From assembly GCA_947258875.1 (NCBI GenBank), contig CAMYKB010000004.1, forward strand, positions 4,179 to 38,323: a DNA stretch of 34,145 nt. The letters are read 5' to 3'. The number at the start of each line of letters is the position of its first letter. Positions within the stretch are counted from its first letter, which is position 1. Origin of the DNA: an uncultured Gammaproteobacteria bacterium. GTDB taxonomy: Bacteria > Pseudomonadota > Gammaproteobacteria > CAMYKB01. The notes under the pieces are model-generated. The model made no database searches, was not told the origin of the DNA, and saw nothing but the letters and a program-made list of their open reading frames with translations. Positions 10,420 through 19,306 of this stretch are shown one piece after another. Made by a program: the position numbers and the translations under genes.

Positions 10420-10465
10420 AACACCGTAGCGCTTGAACCGTGCTGGTGCAAGCGCTACGGGTGTT
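10420..10465. terminator. 46-base near-perfect hairpin between DUF1631 gene and reductase gene
   Basis: The left arm at 10420-10435 (AACACCGTAGCGCTTG) pairs with 10449-10465 over 16 base pairs with a single bulged G. The 13-base loop (10436-10448) can pair further (ACC/GGT). It lies 25 bases beyond the DUF1631 stop on the minus strand, where a terminator would be expected. The following minus-strand sequence (gtctgttacctt) has only a weak T tract, so it may instead be an mRNA-stabilising hairpin or a palindromic repeat element. Confidence 0.55.
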
Positions 10466-10489
10466 CAGGGAGGTTCGGTATTGAGACGC

Positions 10490-12895
10490 TTACGGTAGTT
10501 TGTTCTTGATATTGTTTATTACAGAACTGAGCGCGCTATCAAAACGATTGTTGTCATTGAGAAGTTTGCTGCGGCCCTCATTGTAATCGTCGACAAAGCA
10601 TTCGATTTCAATTTCAAGTATACCGCGCCCAGTACGGTCGACAAACAGAAGTTGTCCGGTGTCTTCTAGAATTGCTGAAAGTTTGAGACGTCTGCGTGCG
10701 CGTCCCTCACCCTGGTAGATTTCAAACCACGAATTGGGGCGAACTTCTTCGGGGATACTATTTATTAAATCATCCAATTCGATTTCGGCTTTGCTTATCA
10801 TTTCAGAGACATCATTTGCCGATTTTTCGATCAGGACGTCTTGAATTTCTTCTGCGGATGCTGCCTCGTCATCGATGGAGTTGTCGGTAGAATCATCTTG
10901 CTCTTTTTCTTCGGTATCCGTAAACAGTGCTACGACTTTGTTGTCTGCAATACTGTTAGAGGCAGGTTCATCTTCCTGCGTTGATGCAGCGGCACTCTCA
11001 TCAGGAATTTCTATTGTAGCAGCCAGAGCAACTTGTTGTTGTAGTTCCCAGTCCATGCGCAATTTCTCGGTGCGCAGTTCGTACCAGTTGACAATTTCTT
11101 CAAACAAAAATTGGTGTTCTGGGTGTGATGGAATCGTCTTTTCTAATTTTTGACGTATGTCTTCAAAGAACGTGGCGTCGCTAGATGTAAGGCGATTAAT
11201 TTGCTCGAAGTTAGTATAGGATTGGGCATTTTCAATAAGCTGTTTGACTGTCTCTACAGCTGCCTGCCATTCTTTTGATTTGCCGCCCTGTTCCAGGTAC
11301 ACCAACCCCATATAGTATGCCCAGCATTTTGTTGTAAAGCGCTGCAATATGTCGGGTACTCGAGTGCCACGCATTTGGTGTTTGAGCGTACTGATTACAG
11401 TACGTTTTGCTGCGGAACGTTTGGCGCTGATTTGTGCCTGATGCCTGATCTTGGTTTCCAGTTCACGCGCTTTTCTGGTGAACTCCTCATGGATCGGTTC
11501 GATTAATTTCAGTGCGGTAACGAAAGTGTCGGTTTCAGTTTCAAAATCGTTAACGATGAGCTTGGTGGCGGCTTTGAGCGATGTAAAATCCGTATCCTTT
11601 ATTGTCCGGTTCGAGATACCAATATTTGCCATCTGGTTGAGCAGCTGGCGAGCCGGATGTGCAGAATCCTGGAAAAATGCGAAATCAATCAATGCCAGCT
11701 TGATGATCGGTAATTGCAGTCTTGCAAGCAGGCCTTTGACTTCATTGGATAGCGTGTCATCTCCCAGCATAGTGTTAAAAGTCTGGGTAACGAAATCTAT
11801 GACCTTCTTTTCGTTTTCAATCACCCCTGTGGCGACAGTGCTACCCGCTTCATAAAGTGCGCATGTTGCCGCGGATATGATTTCTTCGGTATTCAGGGGC
11901 GTGTCACTGTTCGCCTCGGCATGCTGTACCACGGTGAGCGCCTGGATAAGCTGAGAGCGTTGATGCTGTGTGCTATTGGTGTCGCCAGTCGGGAATTCCA
12001 CATGCAGCAGGTTTTGCAGTTCTTCACGATCTATACTGTAGTGGCGGTAAGGAATCTTGCTGATATCATGATGGTGGTGTAATTCAATATCTCTTTCGTG
12101 ATTGTTTTGCTCCTGGGCTAAGCGTAGCTCGGCTTCTCGAGCCCAGGCCTCGATTTCCACCGGTGCAAAAAACTCACCCGTGCTCATACTATCTATTTCT
12201 TTTGCGGTGGGGGGGCTGTATTCCGGCTCAAGATCTTCCTCCGTCATCGGTTCGCTGATGAATTGACCGGGAAAGTTGTCATCAGGAGTTGTGTCACCAT
12301 CAGTAATGATGTGATTGGCTTGCCGGTACAACTCTTTAAGTTTGCTAAACAGCTTTTCGTTAAAGAGTTGATGCAATATATATTTTCCTTCATCACTGAT
12401 AGGCAATGATTCAAGGCACACCTTGTAGGGTAAATATATCGAGCGTGGATCCATGCAATGCGGATTTAACGATCCGGCGGGCAATTGTGTGCCGAGATGG
12501 CGGAGTTGCGCGTGCAGGAGTTTGAGAGAATTTTTGTAGCGCTGTTCTGCTGTGTTTATAGACTGTTCGAAATGGTGAGCCAAAGGATCATTGGCAGTAT
12601 TGCTGCCATCTGTTGTGTGCGATAGTGTGGCGGTTTCGAAGTTTGCGCCAACCTCGTCGAGATACTCCGCGGCAACAGATTCACGCAACGCATAAAATGC
12701 TGCCAATGTGTCGTAATGTTTGCCAAGGTCGATACGGGTGCAACTTGCCGGGTTTCCAGCAATTGCTTCGATCTCGCGCAAACTGACGGCGAGGGTTTCA
12801 TAAAGCGCCGTTCGTAATCTGGCAACGATATGATGTATGTCCTGTTTCTGGTCCGATTTGGCGCTCTCGGACTTGCTGCTGAGAATCCTAAGCAT
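10490..12895 (-). CDS. DUF1631 family protein
   Basis: This is an 801-residue cytoplasmic protein with no signal peptide or membrane segment. I recognise the DUF1631 layout: a helical N-terminal region with LRTALYETLAVSLREIEAI near residue 30, a long helical middle, an acidic low-complexity stretch (about 640-710, rich in E, D, S and A), and a conserved C-terminus with RRLKLSAILEDTGQLLFVDR and a final FDSALSSVINNI. The family's function is unknown. The gene opens divergently from holA, 218 bases away. It is positioned with the reductase as a minus-strand block inside a plus-strand core operon. The ATG lacks a strong ribosome-binding site. Confidence 0.82.
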   Translation of the reverse strand: MLRILSSKSESAKSDQKQDIHHIVARLRTALYETLAVSLREIEAIAGNPASCTRIDLGKHYDTLAAFYALRESVAAEYLDEVGANFETATLSHTTDGSNTANDPLAHHFEQSINTAEQRYKNSLKLLHAQLRHLGTQLPAGSLNPHCMDPRSIYLPYKVCLESLPISDEGKYILHQLFNEKLFSKLKELYRQANHIITDGDTTPDDNFPGQFISEPMTEEDLEPEYSPPTAKEIDSMSTGEFFAPVEIEAWAREAELRLAQEQNNHERDIELHHHHDISKIPYRHYSIDREELQNLLHVEFPTGDTNSTQHQRSQLIQALTVVQHAEANSDTPLNTEEIISAATCALYEAGSTVATGVIENEKKVIDFVTQTFNTMLGDDTLSNEVKGLLARLQLPIIKLALIDFAFFQDSAHPARQLLNQMANIGISNRTIKDTDFTSLKAATKLIVNDFETETDTFVTALKLIEPIHEEFTRKARELETKIRHQAQISAKRSAAKRTVISTLKHQMRGTRVPDILQRFTTKCWAYYMGLVYLEQGGKSKEWQAAVETVKQLIENAQSYTNFEQINRLTSSDATFFEDIRQKLEKTIPSHPEHQFLFEEIVNWYELRTEKLRMDWELQQQVALAATIEIPDESAAASTQEDEPASNSIADNKVVALFTDTEEKEQDDSTDNSIDDEAASAEEIQDVLIEKSANDVSEMISKAEIELDDLINSIPEEVRPNSWFEIYQGEGRARRRLKLSAILEDTGQLLFVDRTGRGILEIEIECFVDDYNEGRSKLLNDNNRFDSALSSVINNIKNKLP

Positions 12896-13005
12896 ATGCG
12901 AGCCGCTTACTAGTTGTTATGTGAGAATCTGGGTTGCTCCTGGCCTCTTTTTGGTTTTTTTGGCCCGGCTAACTAGTGTAGGCTACCGCGCCACTCTTGG
13001 AAAAT

Positions 13006-13045
13006 CCCAAAGCCTATTATGGCGACCTTTGGGTTTGATTTTTTT
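13006..13045 (+). terminator. rho-independent terminator-like hairpin facing holA, no known gene before it
   Basis: CCCAAAG (13006-13012) pairs with CTTTGGG (13027-13033), followed by TTTGA and seven T residues (13039-13045). Upstream AAAATC can also pair with GATTTT. The T run makes this a plus-strand terminator, yet the nearest upstream plus-strand gene is lptE, 3.6 kb away. It therefore either ends a short unannotated RNA starting within 12896-13000 or blocks antisense read-through from the DUF1631 locus into holA. Confidence 0.6.
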
Positions 13046-13113
13046 GCCTTTTGTCGGCTCACAAGAGCCTGTCTCGCGCTATACTGTAGTTTCCGCGATT
13101 TACAGGCTCGATT

Positions 13114-14109
13114 GTGAAAATACGGTTAAATCAGCTCTCACAGCACTTGCAACGTGGCCTGGCGCCAGTATATCTGGTATCAGGGGATGAGCCATTGCAG
13201 GCCATGGAGGCCGCCGATGCCATACGCTCGCATGCCCGTGAGCAGGGTTATTCCGAGCGCCAGATCATGAGCGTGGAAACTGGTTTTGACTGGTCCGGGC
13301 TGGCAGCGGCTACGGATAATCTTTCCCTGTTTGCGGAGCGCAAGCTAATCGATTTACGCATGCCTACAGGCAAGGCCGGGGTTGCGGGTGGTAAGGCCCT
13401 TGCGGAATATGCCAAACAGCCCGCCGAAGACACGCTGCTGCTTATCCAGACCGGTAAACTGGATCGATCCGCCGCCAACAGCGCCTGGGTCAAGGCGGCT
13501 GATAAGGCCGGGGTACATTTGCAGGTGTGGCCATTGTCGCAAACAGAGCTCATCGACTGGATCGCAACGCGCCTACGGCAACGCGGTTTTAAGCCTGAAC
13601 GTGAAGCCGTGCAATTACTGACAAATCGGGTGGAAGGCAATCTGTTGGCTGCAGCTCAGGAAGTTGAGAAATTAAGTCTGTTATACCCGCAGGGTGCGTT
13701 GAATGTGCAACAGGTGCTGGCCGCGGTTGCGGATACATCACGTTATAGCGTGTTTGATCTTGCGGATGCGGCGTTGGCAGGCAATACAGTGCGCGCAGTA
13801 AAAATTCTTGATGGGTTGCGGGCAGAGGATGTCAAGCCGCCGCTGGTGTTATGGTCACTCGCAGATCAGCTGCGCCAGCTGGCAGCCATGTCGCATGAAC
13901 TGGCGCGTGGAATGTCGATGGATGCAGTACTGAGACCCGTGTGGGCCAAGCGGCAGGCGTTGATGCGCAAGGCCTTGTCTCGGCAGCGCCCCGAGACGTG
14001 GCTGCGGTTGTTAAGACGGTGTGCCCATGCCGACCGTGTCATCAAGGGCCAGACGCAAGGTAAAAGCTGGGATGAATTGTTACAATTGGCAGTCGGGCTT
14101 AGCCAATAA
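13114..14109 (+). CDS. holA: DNA polymerase III subunit delta
   Basis: This 331-residue clamp-loader subunit opens the beta clamp. The N-terminus MKIRLNQLSQHL...LAPVYLVSGDEPLQAMEAAD is the standard HolA opening with a degenerate P-loop, and the AAA+-like fold is followed by the C-terminal collar region (SRYSVFDLADAALAGN...LLRRCAHADRVIKGQ). The start is GTG at 13114, preceded by acagg. A TATACT at 13080-13085 is a possible -10 box, without a good -35. The gene is separated from lptE by the minus-strand block and begins the run holA-proA-nadD-rsfS-rlmH. Confidence 0.95.
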   Translation: MKIRLNQLSQHLQRGLAPVYLVSGDEPLQAMEAADAIRSHAREQGYSERQIMSVETGFDWSGLAAATDNLSLFAERKLIDLRMPTGKAGVAGGKALAEYAKQPAEDTLLLIQTGKLDRSAANSAWVKAADKAGVHLQVWPLSQTELIDWIATRLRQRGFKPEREAVQLLTNRVEGNLLAAAQEVEKLSLLYPQGALNVQQVLAAVADTSRYSVFDLADAALAGNTVRAVKILDGLRAEDVKPPLVLWSLADQLRQLAAMSHELARGMSMDAVLRPVWAKRQALMRKALSRQRPETWLRLLRRCAHADRVIKGQTQGKSWDELLQLAVGLSQ

Positions 14110-14169
14110 TCGAAATGGCAGGTGATAGCTCATGGCTGGCTTGCCGACTAATTAACTGATGAGTAATAG

Positions 14170-15453
14170 ATGAACGCAATCCCTGAAAATACTGGTTTAT
14201 CAATCCCTGACTACATGGCGGGCCTGGGGCGTGCCGCGCGCCGTGCATCGCAGCAACTCAATCAGGTTGACAGCGGCCGCAAAAATGATGCACTGCTGGC
14301 CATAGCTGATGCCCTAGAGGCTAATTATGATGCGTTACTCTCGGAAAACGAAAAGGACCTGCAGGCTGGCCGCTCCAATAACCTGGAGGCGGCCTTGCTG
14401 GATCGTCTGACACTGAATGCAGACCGCGTTGCGGGCATGGCTGAGGGCTTGCGACAAATCGCCGCCTTACCCGATCCGGTGGGAGAGATTACCGATCTCT
14501 GCTACCGGCCTTCAGGCATACAGGTAGGTCGCATGCGTATACCACTGGGTGTGATTGGCATCATCTATGAATCGCGACCCAATGTGACGGCGGATGCCGC
14601 CGGCTTGTGTCTCAAGGCGGGTAACGCCTCGATCCTGCGTGGCGGTTCAGAGGCGATACATTCCAACAAGGCGATTGCCAATTGTATTCGCCTGGGCCTC
14701 GCGCGGGCAGGTTTGCCAGAACAAGCCGTGCAACTGATCGAGACAGTAGAGCGTAGTGCTGTAGGTGAACTGCTGCGTATGAAAGACAGCGTCGACATCA
14801 TTATCCCGCGAGGTGGTAAAGGTCTGATTGAACGCGTCAGCCGCGAATCACTGATACCTGTAATAAAACATCTGCATGGTGTGTGTCATGTTTATATCGA
14901 TGATCAGGCCGATATGGAAAAGGCGTTGGCCATCGCAGTGAATGCCAAGACGCACCGTTATGGCGTGTGTAACGCTATGGAAACCCTGTTGGTTGCCGAG
15001 GCGGCCGCAGCAGATATATTGCCAGCATTGAAGGCAAAATATGATGAGAAGGGTGTGGAATTACGGGGCTGTCAAAAGACCTGCAGCATACTTGACGGGA
15101 TCAAGCCAGCTGTGGAACAGGACTGGTCCGAGGAGTATCTGGCGCCCATCCTGTCGCTACGTGTGGTGGCTGATGTAGATGAGGCCATGCAGCACATCGC
15201 GATTTATGGTTCTGCGCATACCGATGCTATTGTCACTGAAGATTATTCACGTGCGCGGCGTTTCCTGCGTGAGGTGGACTCCAGTTCTGTTATGGTTAAT
15301 GCATCCACGCGCTTTGCCGATGGTTTCGAATATGGGTTGGGTGCGGAAATTGGTATCAGCACAGATAAGCTGCATGCGCGCGGCCCGGTTGGGTTGGAAG
15401 GGCTGACAACACAAAAATATATCGTGTTGGGCGACGGGCAGATTCGTGTTTAA
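14170..15453 (+). CDS. proA: gamma-glutamyl phosphate reductase
   Basis: This 427-residue cytoplasmic NADPH-dependent enzyme reduces gamma-glutamyl phosphate to the semialdehyde in proline synthesis. It has the aldehyde-dehydrogenase fold with catalytic Cys267 in [14 protein letters not shown]. Other typical stretches are [20 protein letters not shown] and [19 protein letters not shown] at the C-terminus. The length is close to E. coli ProA (417). It sits between holA and nadD, an order also found in pseudomonads. The partner proB is not in the window. Confidence 0.97.
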   Translation: MNAIPENTGLSIPDYMAGLGRAARRASQQLNQVDSGRKNDALLAIADALEANYDALLSENEKDLQAGRSNNLEAALLDRLTLNADRVAGMAEGLRQIAALPDPVGEITDLCYRPSGIQVGRMRIPLGVIGIIYESRPNVTADAAGLCLKAGNASILRGGSEAIHSNKAIANCIRLGLARAGLPEQAVQLIETVERSAVGELLRMKDSVDIIIPRGGKGLIERVSRESLIPVIKHLHGVCHVYIDDQADMEKALAIAVNAKTHRYGVCNAMETLLVAEAAAADILPALKAKYDEKGVELRGCQKTCSILDGIKPAVEQDWSEEYLAPILSLRVVADVDEAMQHIAIYGSAHTDAIVTEDYSRARRFLREVDSSSVMVNASTRFADGFEYGLGAEIGISTDKLHARGPVGLEGLTTQKYIVLGDGQIRV

Positions 15454-15498
15454 TTTGCTGTTTCGCAACGTTGAGAAGAGTCGGATCACGCTGTATTC

Positions 15499-16121
15499 AT
15501 GATTGGAATCCTCGGGGGGACGTTCGACCCTGTTCATTTTGGGCACATTAAGCCTGCTCTTGATTTATTGCGAGTGTTGCCATTGCAGCAGATTCGTTTC
15601 ATTCCTTGTAACGTGCCGCCACATCGCCCCGCGCCGGTTGCAAGTGCCAGTCACCGCTGGCACATGGTGCAAATGGTGACTGCAAATCAACCAGGGTTTG
15701 CGGCCGACGATCGCGAGTTACGCCGTGCAGGCCCGTCCTACATGGTTGATACCTTGCAGGATTTGCGTGAGGAGCTCGGTGAAGAAAAATCTTTGTGCCT
15801 GATCATGGGTGCTGACGCCTTTGCCGGACTGACCGATTGGTATCGCTGGCAGGAGATTTTGCAATTGGCGCAATAACTGCGCGGCCAGGTTTCGAGTTGC
15901 CGCAGCAAGGTGAACTTGCTGACCTACTAAGAAACTGCCTGGTAGAGGATGTGGAAGTAGTAAAGAGTACGCCTGCGGGCCACATTCTGGCCTGTGAGGT
16001 CAGTCTGTTGGATATCTCTGCGACCGCGATACGTGCACAGATAGCAGGCGGCGGGCAACCGCATAATATGTTACCCGGAAATGTCTGGAATTATATAAAG
16101 AGGCACGGCCTCTACACCTGA
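15499..16121 (+). pseudogene. nadD: nicotinate-nucleotide adenylyltransferase, frameshifted near 15871
   Basis: Frame 1 (15499-15876) encodes the N-terminal half with GILGGTFDPVHFGHIKPA (HxGH nucleotidyltransferase motif) and stops at TAA 15874. The C-terminal half continues in the -1 frame with ITARPGFELPQQ, the ISATAIR motif (normally ISSTxIR) and WNYIKRHGLY, ending at 16121. The break falls in gcgcaataactgcg, after EILQLA. One added base would restore the frame. From family memory the LAH...RPG segment is about 7 bases short, so a 7-base deletion is also possible. No slippery heptamer is visible. The enzyme makes deamido-NAD and is usually essential, so an assembly error is as likely as a true pseudogene. 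rsfS follows 12 bases later. Confidence 0.9.
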
Positions 16122-16133
16122 GTACAGTATAAA

Positions 16134-16487
16134 ATGATGAATATTGACGATCTTGTACACCTTGCTACCGATGCCCTTGAGGATTTGAAGGCGCAGGATA
16201 TCCATATAATCGACGTGCGTGGCAAGACCTCGATTACTGATATCATGATCATAGCCAGTGGCACATCCAATCGGCATGTTAAAGCGCTGGCTGACAATGT
16301 TGCCAGTATGGCAAAACAGGCGGGTATTCAAACTTTGGGCGTTGAGGGTGAAGATGACTGGATACTTGTCGACCTCTGTGATGTCGTCGTGCACGTGATG
16401 CTTCCTAAAGTGCGCGATTTTTACAATCTGGAAAAGCTGTGGTTGACGGACGAGCAGACGACAGACACGTCACTGGCATCACATTAG
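16134..16487 (+). CDS. rsfS: ribosomal silencing factor RsfS
   Basis: This 117-residue protein of the YbeB/RsfS/Iojap family binds ribosomal protein uL14 and prevents 30S-50S joining in starvation. Family-typical stretches are [36 protein letters not shown] and [18 protein letters not shown]. Its place between nadD and rlmH is the conserved gammaproteobacterial order. ATG codons at 16134 and 16137 are adjacent and cannot be told apart. rlmH starts 9 bases after the stop, indicating translational linkage. Confidence 0.96.
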   Translation: MMNIDDLVHLATDALEDLKAQDIHIIDVRGKTSITDIMIIASGTSNRHVKALADNVASMAKQAGIQTLGVEGEDDWILVDLCDVVVHVMLPKVRDFYNLEKLWLTDEQTTDTSLASH

Positions 16488-16496
16488 TCTTTCAAT

Positions 16497-16967
16497 ATGC
16501 GTATTCACCTGCTGGCGATAGGAACCAGGATGCCGGGATGGGTAGTCCACGCGTTTGAATTGTATGCATCCCGTATGCCCCGCGAGTGTGCAGTGCAACT
16601 GATCGAGATCCCTGCCGAGAAACGTAACAAGTCGCAAGCCGCATCGGTGTGTATCGAGCGCGAAGGCGGACGCTTGTTGGCTGCCATACCCAAAGACTGT
16701 TGGTGTGTCGCGCTGGATGTCACAGGACGCAGCTGGAGTACGTCCGATCTCGCAGGTTATATGCAGGACTGGTTGCAGTCGGGGCGTGATGTCGCGTTGA
16801 TGATAGGTGGTGCGGATGGTCTATCGCAGGCCTGTTTGCAACGTGCTGATATGCGTTGGTCACTCTCGGCGTTGACCTTCCCGCATCCGATGGTGAGGGT
16901 TATCCTGGCTGAGCAACTCTATCGGGCATGGAGTATTATCCAGAATCACCCTTACCATAGAGAATAA
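16497..16967 (+). CDS. rlmH: 23S rRNA pseudouridine-1915 N3-methyltransferase RlmH
   Basis: This 156-residue SPOUT-fold methyltransferase (E. coli RlmH is 155) modifies helix 69 of 23S rRNA. It shows the SAM-binding knot sequence LMIGGADGLSQACLQRAD and the C-terminal LTFPHPMVRVILAEQLYRAW, which ends in NHPYHRE as in the family. With rsfS it forms a 50S-subunit maturation pair. It is the last gene of the holA-rlmH run; maf begins 52 bases later, and I see no terminator between. Confidence 0.97.
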   Translation: MRIHLLAIGTRMPGWVVHAFELYASRMPRECAVQLIEIPAEKRNKSQAASVCIEREGGRLLAAIPKDCWCVALDVTGRSWSTSDLAGYMQDWLQSGRDVALMIGGADGLSQACLQRADMRWSLSALTFPHPMVRVILAEQLYRAWSIIQNHPYHRE

Positions 16968-17019
16968 TTAATGTGACACGAATCCCATAGAGCTAACGGG
17001 GTTCTACACTCATAACACT

Positions 17020-17622
17020 ATGTCTGAACCTGTCGATGTCATACTGGCCTCTGCCTCACCTCGGCGCCAGGAACTCCTGCAGCAAATTGGTGTCCGCTTT
17101 AAGGTGCTGCCCGTACATATAGACGAGGTGCGTCGCAGTAACGAATCAGCTCAAAATTACGTGCAACGTCTGGCGTTGGAAAAAGCGCAGGCAGGTTGGG
17201 ATCGGTCGGCAAGGGATTTACCCGTACTGGGTGCGGATACCATTGTAGTAATTGATAAACAGATACTGGGGAAGCCGGCGAATGCATCCGATGCTGCAAC
17301 GATGTTGTCATTGTTATCGGGGCGGGAGCACCAGGTGCTGACTGCAGTGACTCTACTCGAGGGTGAACGGATTTTATCCGCGTATTGCGCTAGCGTGGTG
17401 CGGTTTCGTGACCTCACTGCTGCAGATATTCAAGCCTATTGTGGTAGTGATGAGCCTATGGGTAAAGCCGGTGCCTATGCGATCCAGGGGCGGGCGGCAA
17501 TCTTTGTCAGGTATTTACAAGGTTCCTACTCGGGGGTTATGGGCTTGCCACTCTTCGAGACTGCAGCGCTGTTGGCTGAATTGGGTGTCGAGGTGTTGCG
17601 GCATGACAATACAATCCCCTGA
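17020..17622 (+). CDS. maf: Maf-family nucleoside triphosphate pyrophosphatase
   Basis: This 200-residue house-cleaning enzyme (YhdE branch) hydrolyses dTTP/UTP and modified nucleotides to monophosphates. Diagnostic motifs are ILASASPRRQELLQQIG (9-25), LGADTIVVIDKQILGKP (about 69-85) with the catalytic Asp, and GKAGAYAIQGRAAIFV towards the C-terminus. It starts the maf-rng-yhdP-tldD order also seen in E. coli. The 165-base gap before rng is non-coding. Confidence 0.95.
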   Translation: MSEPVDVILASASPRRQELLQQIGVRFKVLPVHIDEVRRSNESAQNYVQRLALEKAQAGWDRSARDLPVLGADTIVVIDKQILGKPANASDAATMLSLLSGREHQVLTAVTLLEGERILSAYCASVVRFRDLTAADIQAYCGSDEPMGKAGAYAIQGRAAIFVRYLQGSYSGVMGLPLFETAALLAELGVEVLRHDNTIP

Positions 17623-17787
17623 TGGTTGTTGGCGTGGAAAAGTTTTTAGCAACTCCTAACTCATCGCCAGCATGGCAGTTTGTGGTGGTGGCAACAAAGA
17701 TCATGCGTGCAAATGCTTGAACGGAGAGTGTGGCGCGTTAAAACAATAATAGACAGCGAAATCATAAACTGAGACCTGAAATCTACT

Positions 17788-19275
17788 ATGAGTGAAGAAA
17801 TCCTGATAAACGTAACGCCACAGGAAACACGCGTTGCATTGGTCGAAAACGGAGTGCTGCAAGAGGTCAGTATCGAACGTGATCGGATGCAAGGACTGGT
17901 TGGTAACATCTATAAGGGGTGTGTCAGTCGCGTGATGCCAGGTATGGATGCCGCTTTTGTCGATATAGGCCTGGAAAAGGCCGCCTTTCTGCATGCCTCG
18001 GATGTGATGCAGCGCAGGTTTGATAGTGGCGGGCCCGATATCGAATATGACGAGTCTGCCAAACAGGAACCGATCAGTAGTCTGTTGCGCGAGGGGCAGC
18101 AGCTTCTTGTGCAGGTAATCAAGGACCAGCTGGGTACCAAGGGCGCGCGCCTGACGACACATATTACAATCCCTTCGCGTTATCTGGTGTTGATGCCGAA
18201 TTCAAGCAATGTGGGGATATCCACCAAGATTGAAGATGAGGCGGAGCGCGAGCGCCTTAAAACCATTGTCCAGCAACTCGTAGCCGACCATGATCTCAAG
18301 TGCGGTTACATACTCAGGACCGCTGCCGAAGCTGTACTCGCTGAAGACATTAAACGTGATCTGAATTTTTTATCACGCCTGTGGCGCAATATCAGTGAAA
18401 GCGCTGAGCGTGCGCATGCTGGTACAGTGATCTATGCGGACCTGCCTCTGGCATTGCGTAGCATCCGCGATATGGCTGGGGATGAGGTCGAAAAGGTTAA
18501 AATTGACTCGCGCGAGACGCAGCTGAAAGTAGAAGCGTTTGTGAATCAGTTGGTGCCTGAAATGGTCGGATGTATAGAGCACTATCCGGGCGCACGACCG
18601 ATATTCGATCTTTATGGCACCGAAGACGAAATACAGAAGGCGCTGGAGCGCAAGGTGAACCTGAAATCAGGTGGCCATCTGATTTTTGATCAGACAGAGT
18701 CGATGACCACTATCGATGTCAATACCGGGGGCTTTCTCGGTCATCGTAACCTTGAAGAGACCACTTTCAAAACCAATCTCGAAGCGGCACAGGCCATCGC
18801 TCGTCAGCTACGGCTGCGAAATCTTGGCGGTATCATCATCATTGATTTCATTGACATGTTGCAGGATGAACACAAGCGTCAGGTGATACGCGCTTTGGAG
18901 AAGGCCCTGGAAAAAGATCACGCAAAAAGTAACCTCTGTGATGTCTCGCCGCTTGGGCTGGTCGAAATGACGCGTAAACGCACACGCGAAAGTTTGGAAC
19001 ATGTGTTGTGCGCACCGTGTCCAACCTGTGGTGGTCGTGGCTCCATGAAAACGGCCGAGACTGTTTGCTACGAGTTGTTCCGGGAAATCCTGCGCGAGGC
19101 GCGGCAATATGACACCAATGAATTATTGGTGCTGGCTTCGCAGGAGGTTGTTGATTTACTGCTGGATGAGGAGTCGGCCAGTCTTGCTGAGTTGGAGGAA
19201 TTTATCGGGAAGACCATTAAATTCCAGGTTGAAGCACTGTACACACAAGAACAGTTTGATGTGGTGCTGGTGTAA
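17788..19275 (+). CDS. rng: ribonuclease G
   Basis: This 495-residue endoribonuclease (E. coli 489) matures the 16S rRNA 5' end and degrades mRNA. The S1 domain at about 38-130 begins YKGCVSRVMPGMDAAFVDIG. The Mg-binding catalytic aspartates are D310 (TIDVNTGGF) and D353 (IIIIDFIDM), 43 residues apart as in RNase E/G. The zinc-link CPTC is at 411-414. The long C-terminal scaffold of RNase E is absent, which identifies RNase G. A weak promoter (ttgaac, 16 bases, taaaac) may lie upstream near 17723-17750. Confidence 0.97.
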   Translation: MSEEILINVTPQETRVALVENGVLQEVSIERDRMQGLVGNIYKGCVSRVMPGMDAAFVDIGLEKAAFLHASDVMQRRFDSGGPDIEYDESAKQEPISSLLREGQQLLVQVIKDQLGTKGARLTTHITIPSRYLVLMPNSSNVGISTKIEDEAERERLKTIVQQLVADHDLKCGYILRTAAEAVLAEDIKRDLNFLSRLWRNISESAERAHAGTVIYADLPLALRSIRDMAGDEVEKVKIDSRETQLKVEAFVNQLVPEMVGCIEHYPGARPIFDLYGTEDEIQKALERKVNLKSGGHLIFDQTESMTTIDVNTGGFLGHRNLEETTFKTNLEAAQAIARQLRLRNLGGIIIIDFIDMLQDEHKRQVIRALEKALEKDHAKSNLCDVSPLGLVEMTRKRTRESLEHVLCAPCPTCGGRGSMKTAETVCYELFREILREARQYDTNELLVLASQEVVDLLLDEESASLAELEEFIGKTIKFQVEALYTQEQFDVVLV

Positions 19276-19306
19276 TCCTGGGTTATTTTTCTTGTCTTGA
19301 AATGAT

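Noticed and set aside
9457-13113. Mobile element or genomic island
   Set aside because: No integrase, transposase, tRNA target or flanking direct repeats could be found around the two-gene block.
15837-16121. Separate small gene downstream of nadD
   Set aside because: Its sequence from ITARPG onward is the normal C-terminal half of NadD, and the ATG is just the out-of-frame continuation of the N-terminal coding region.
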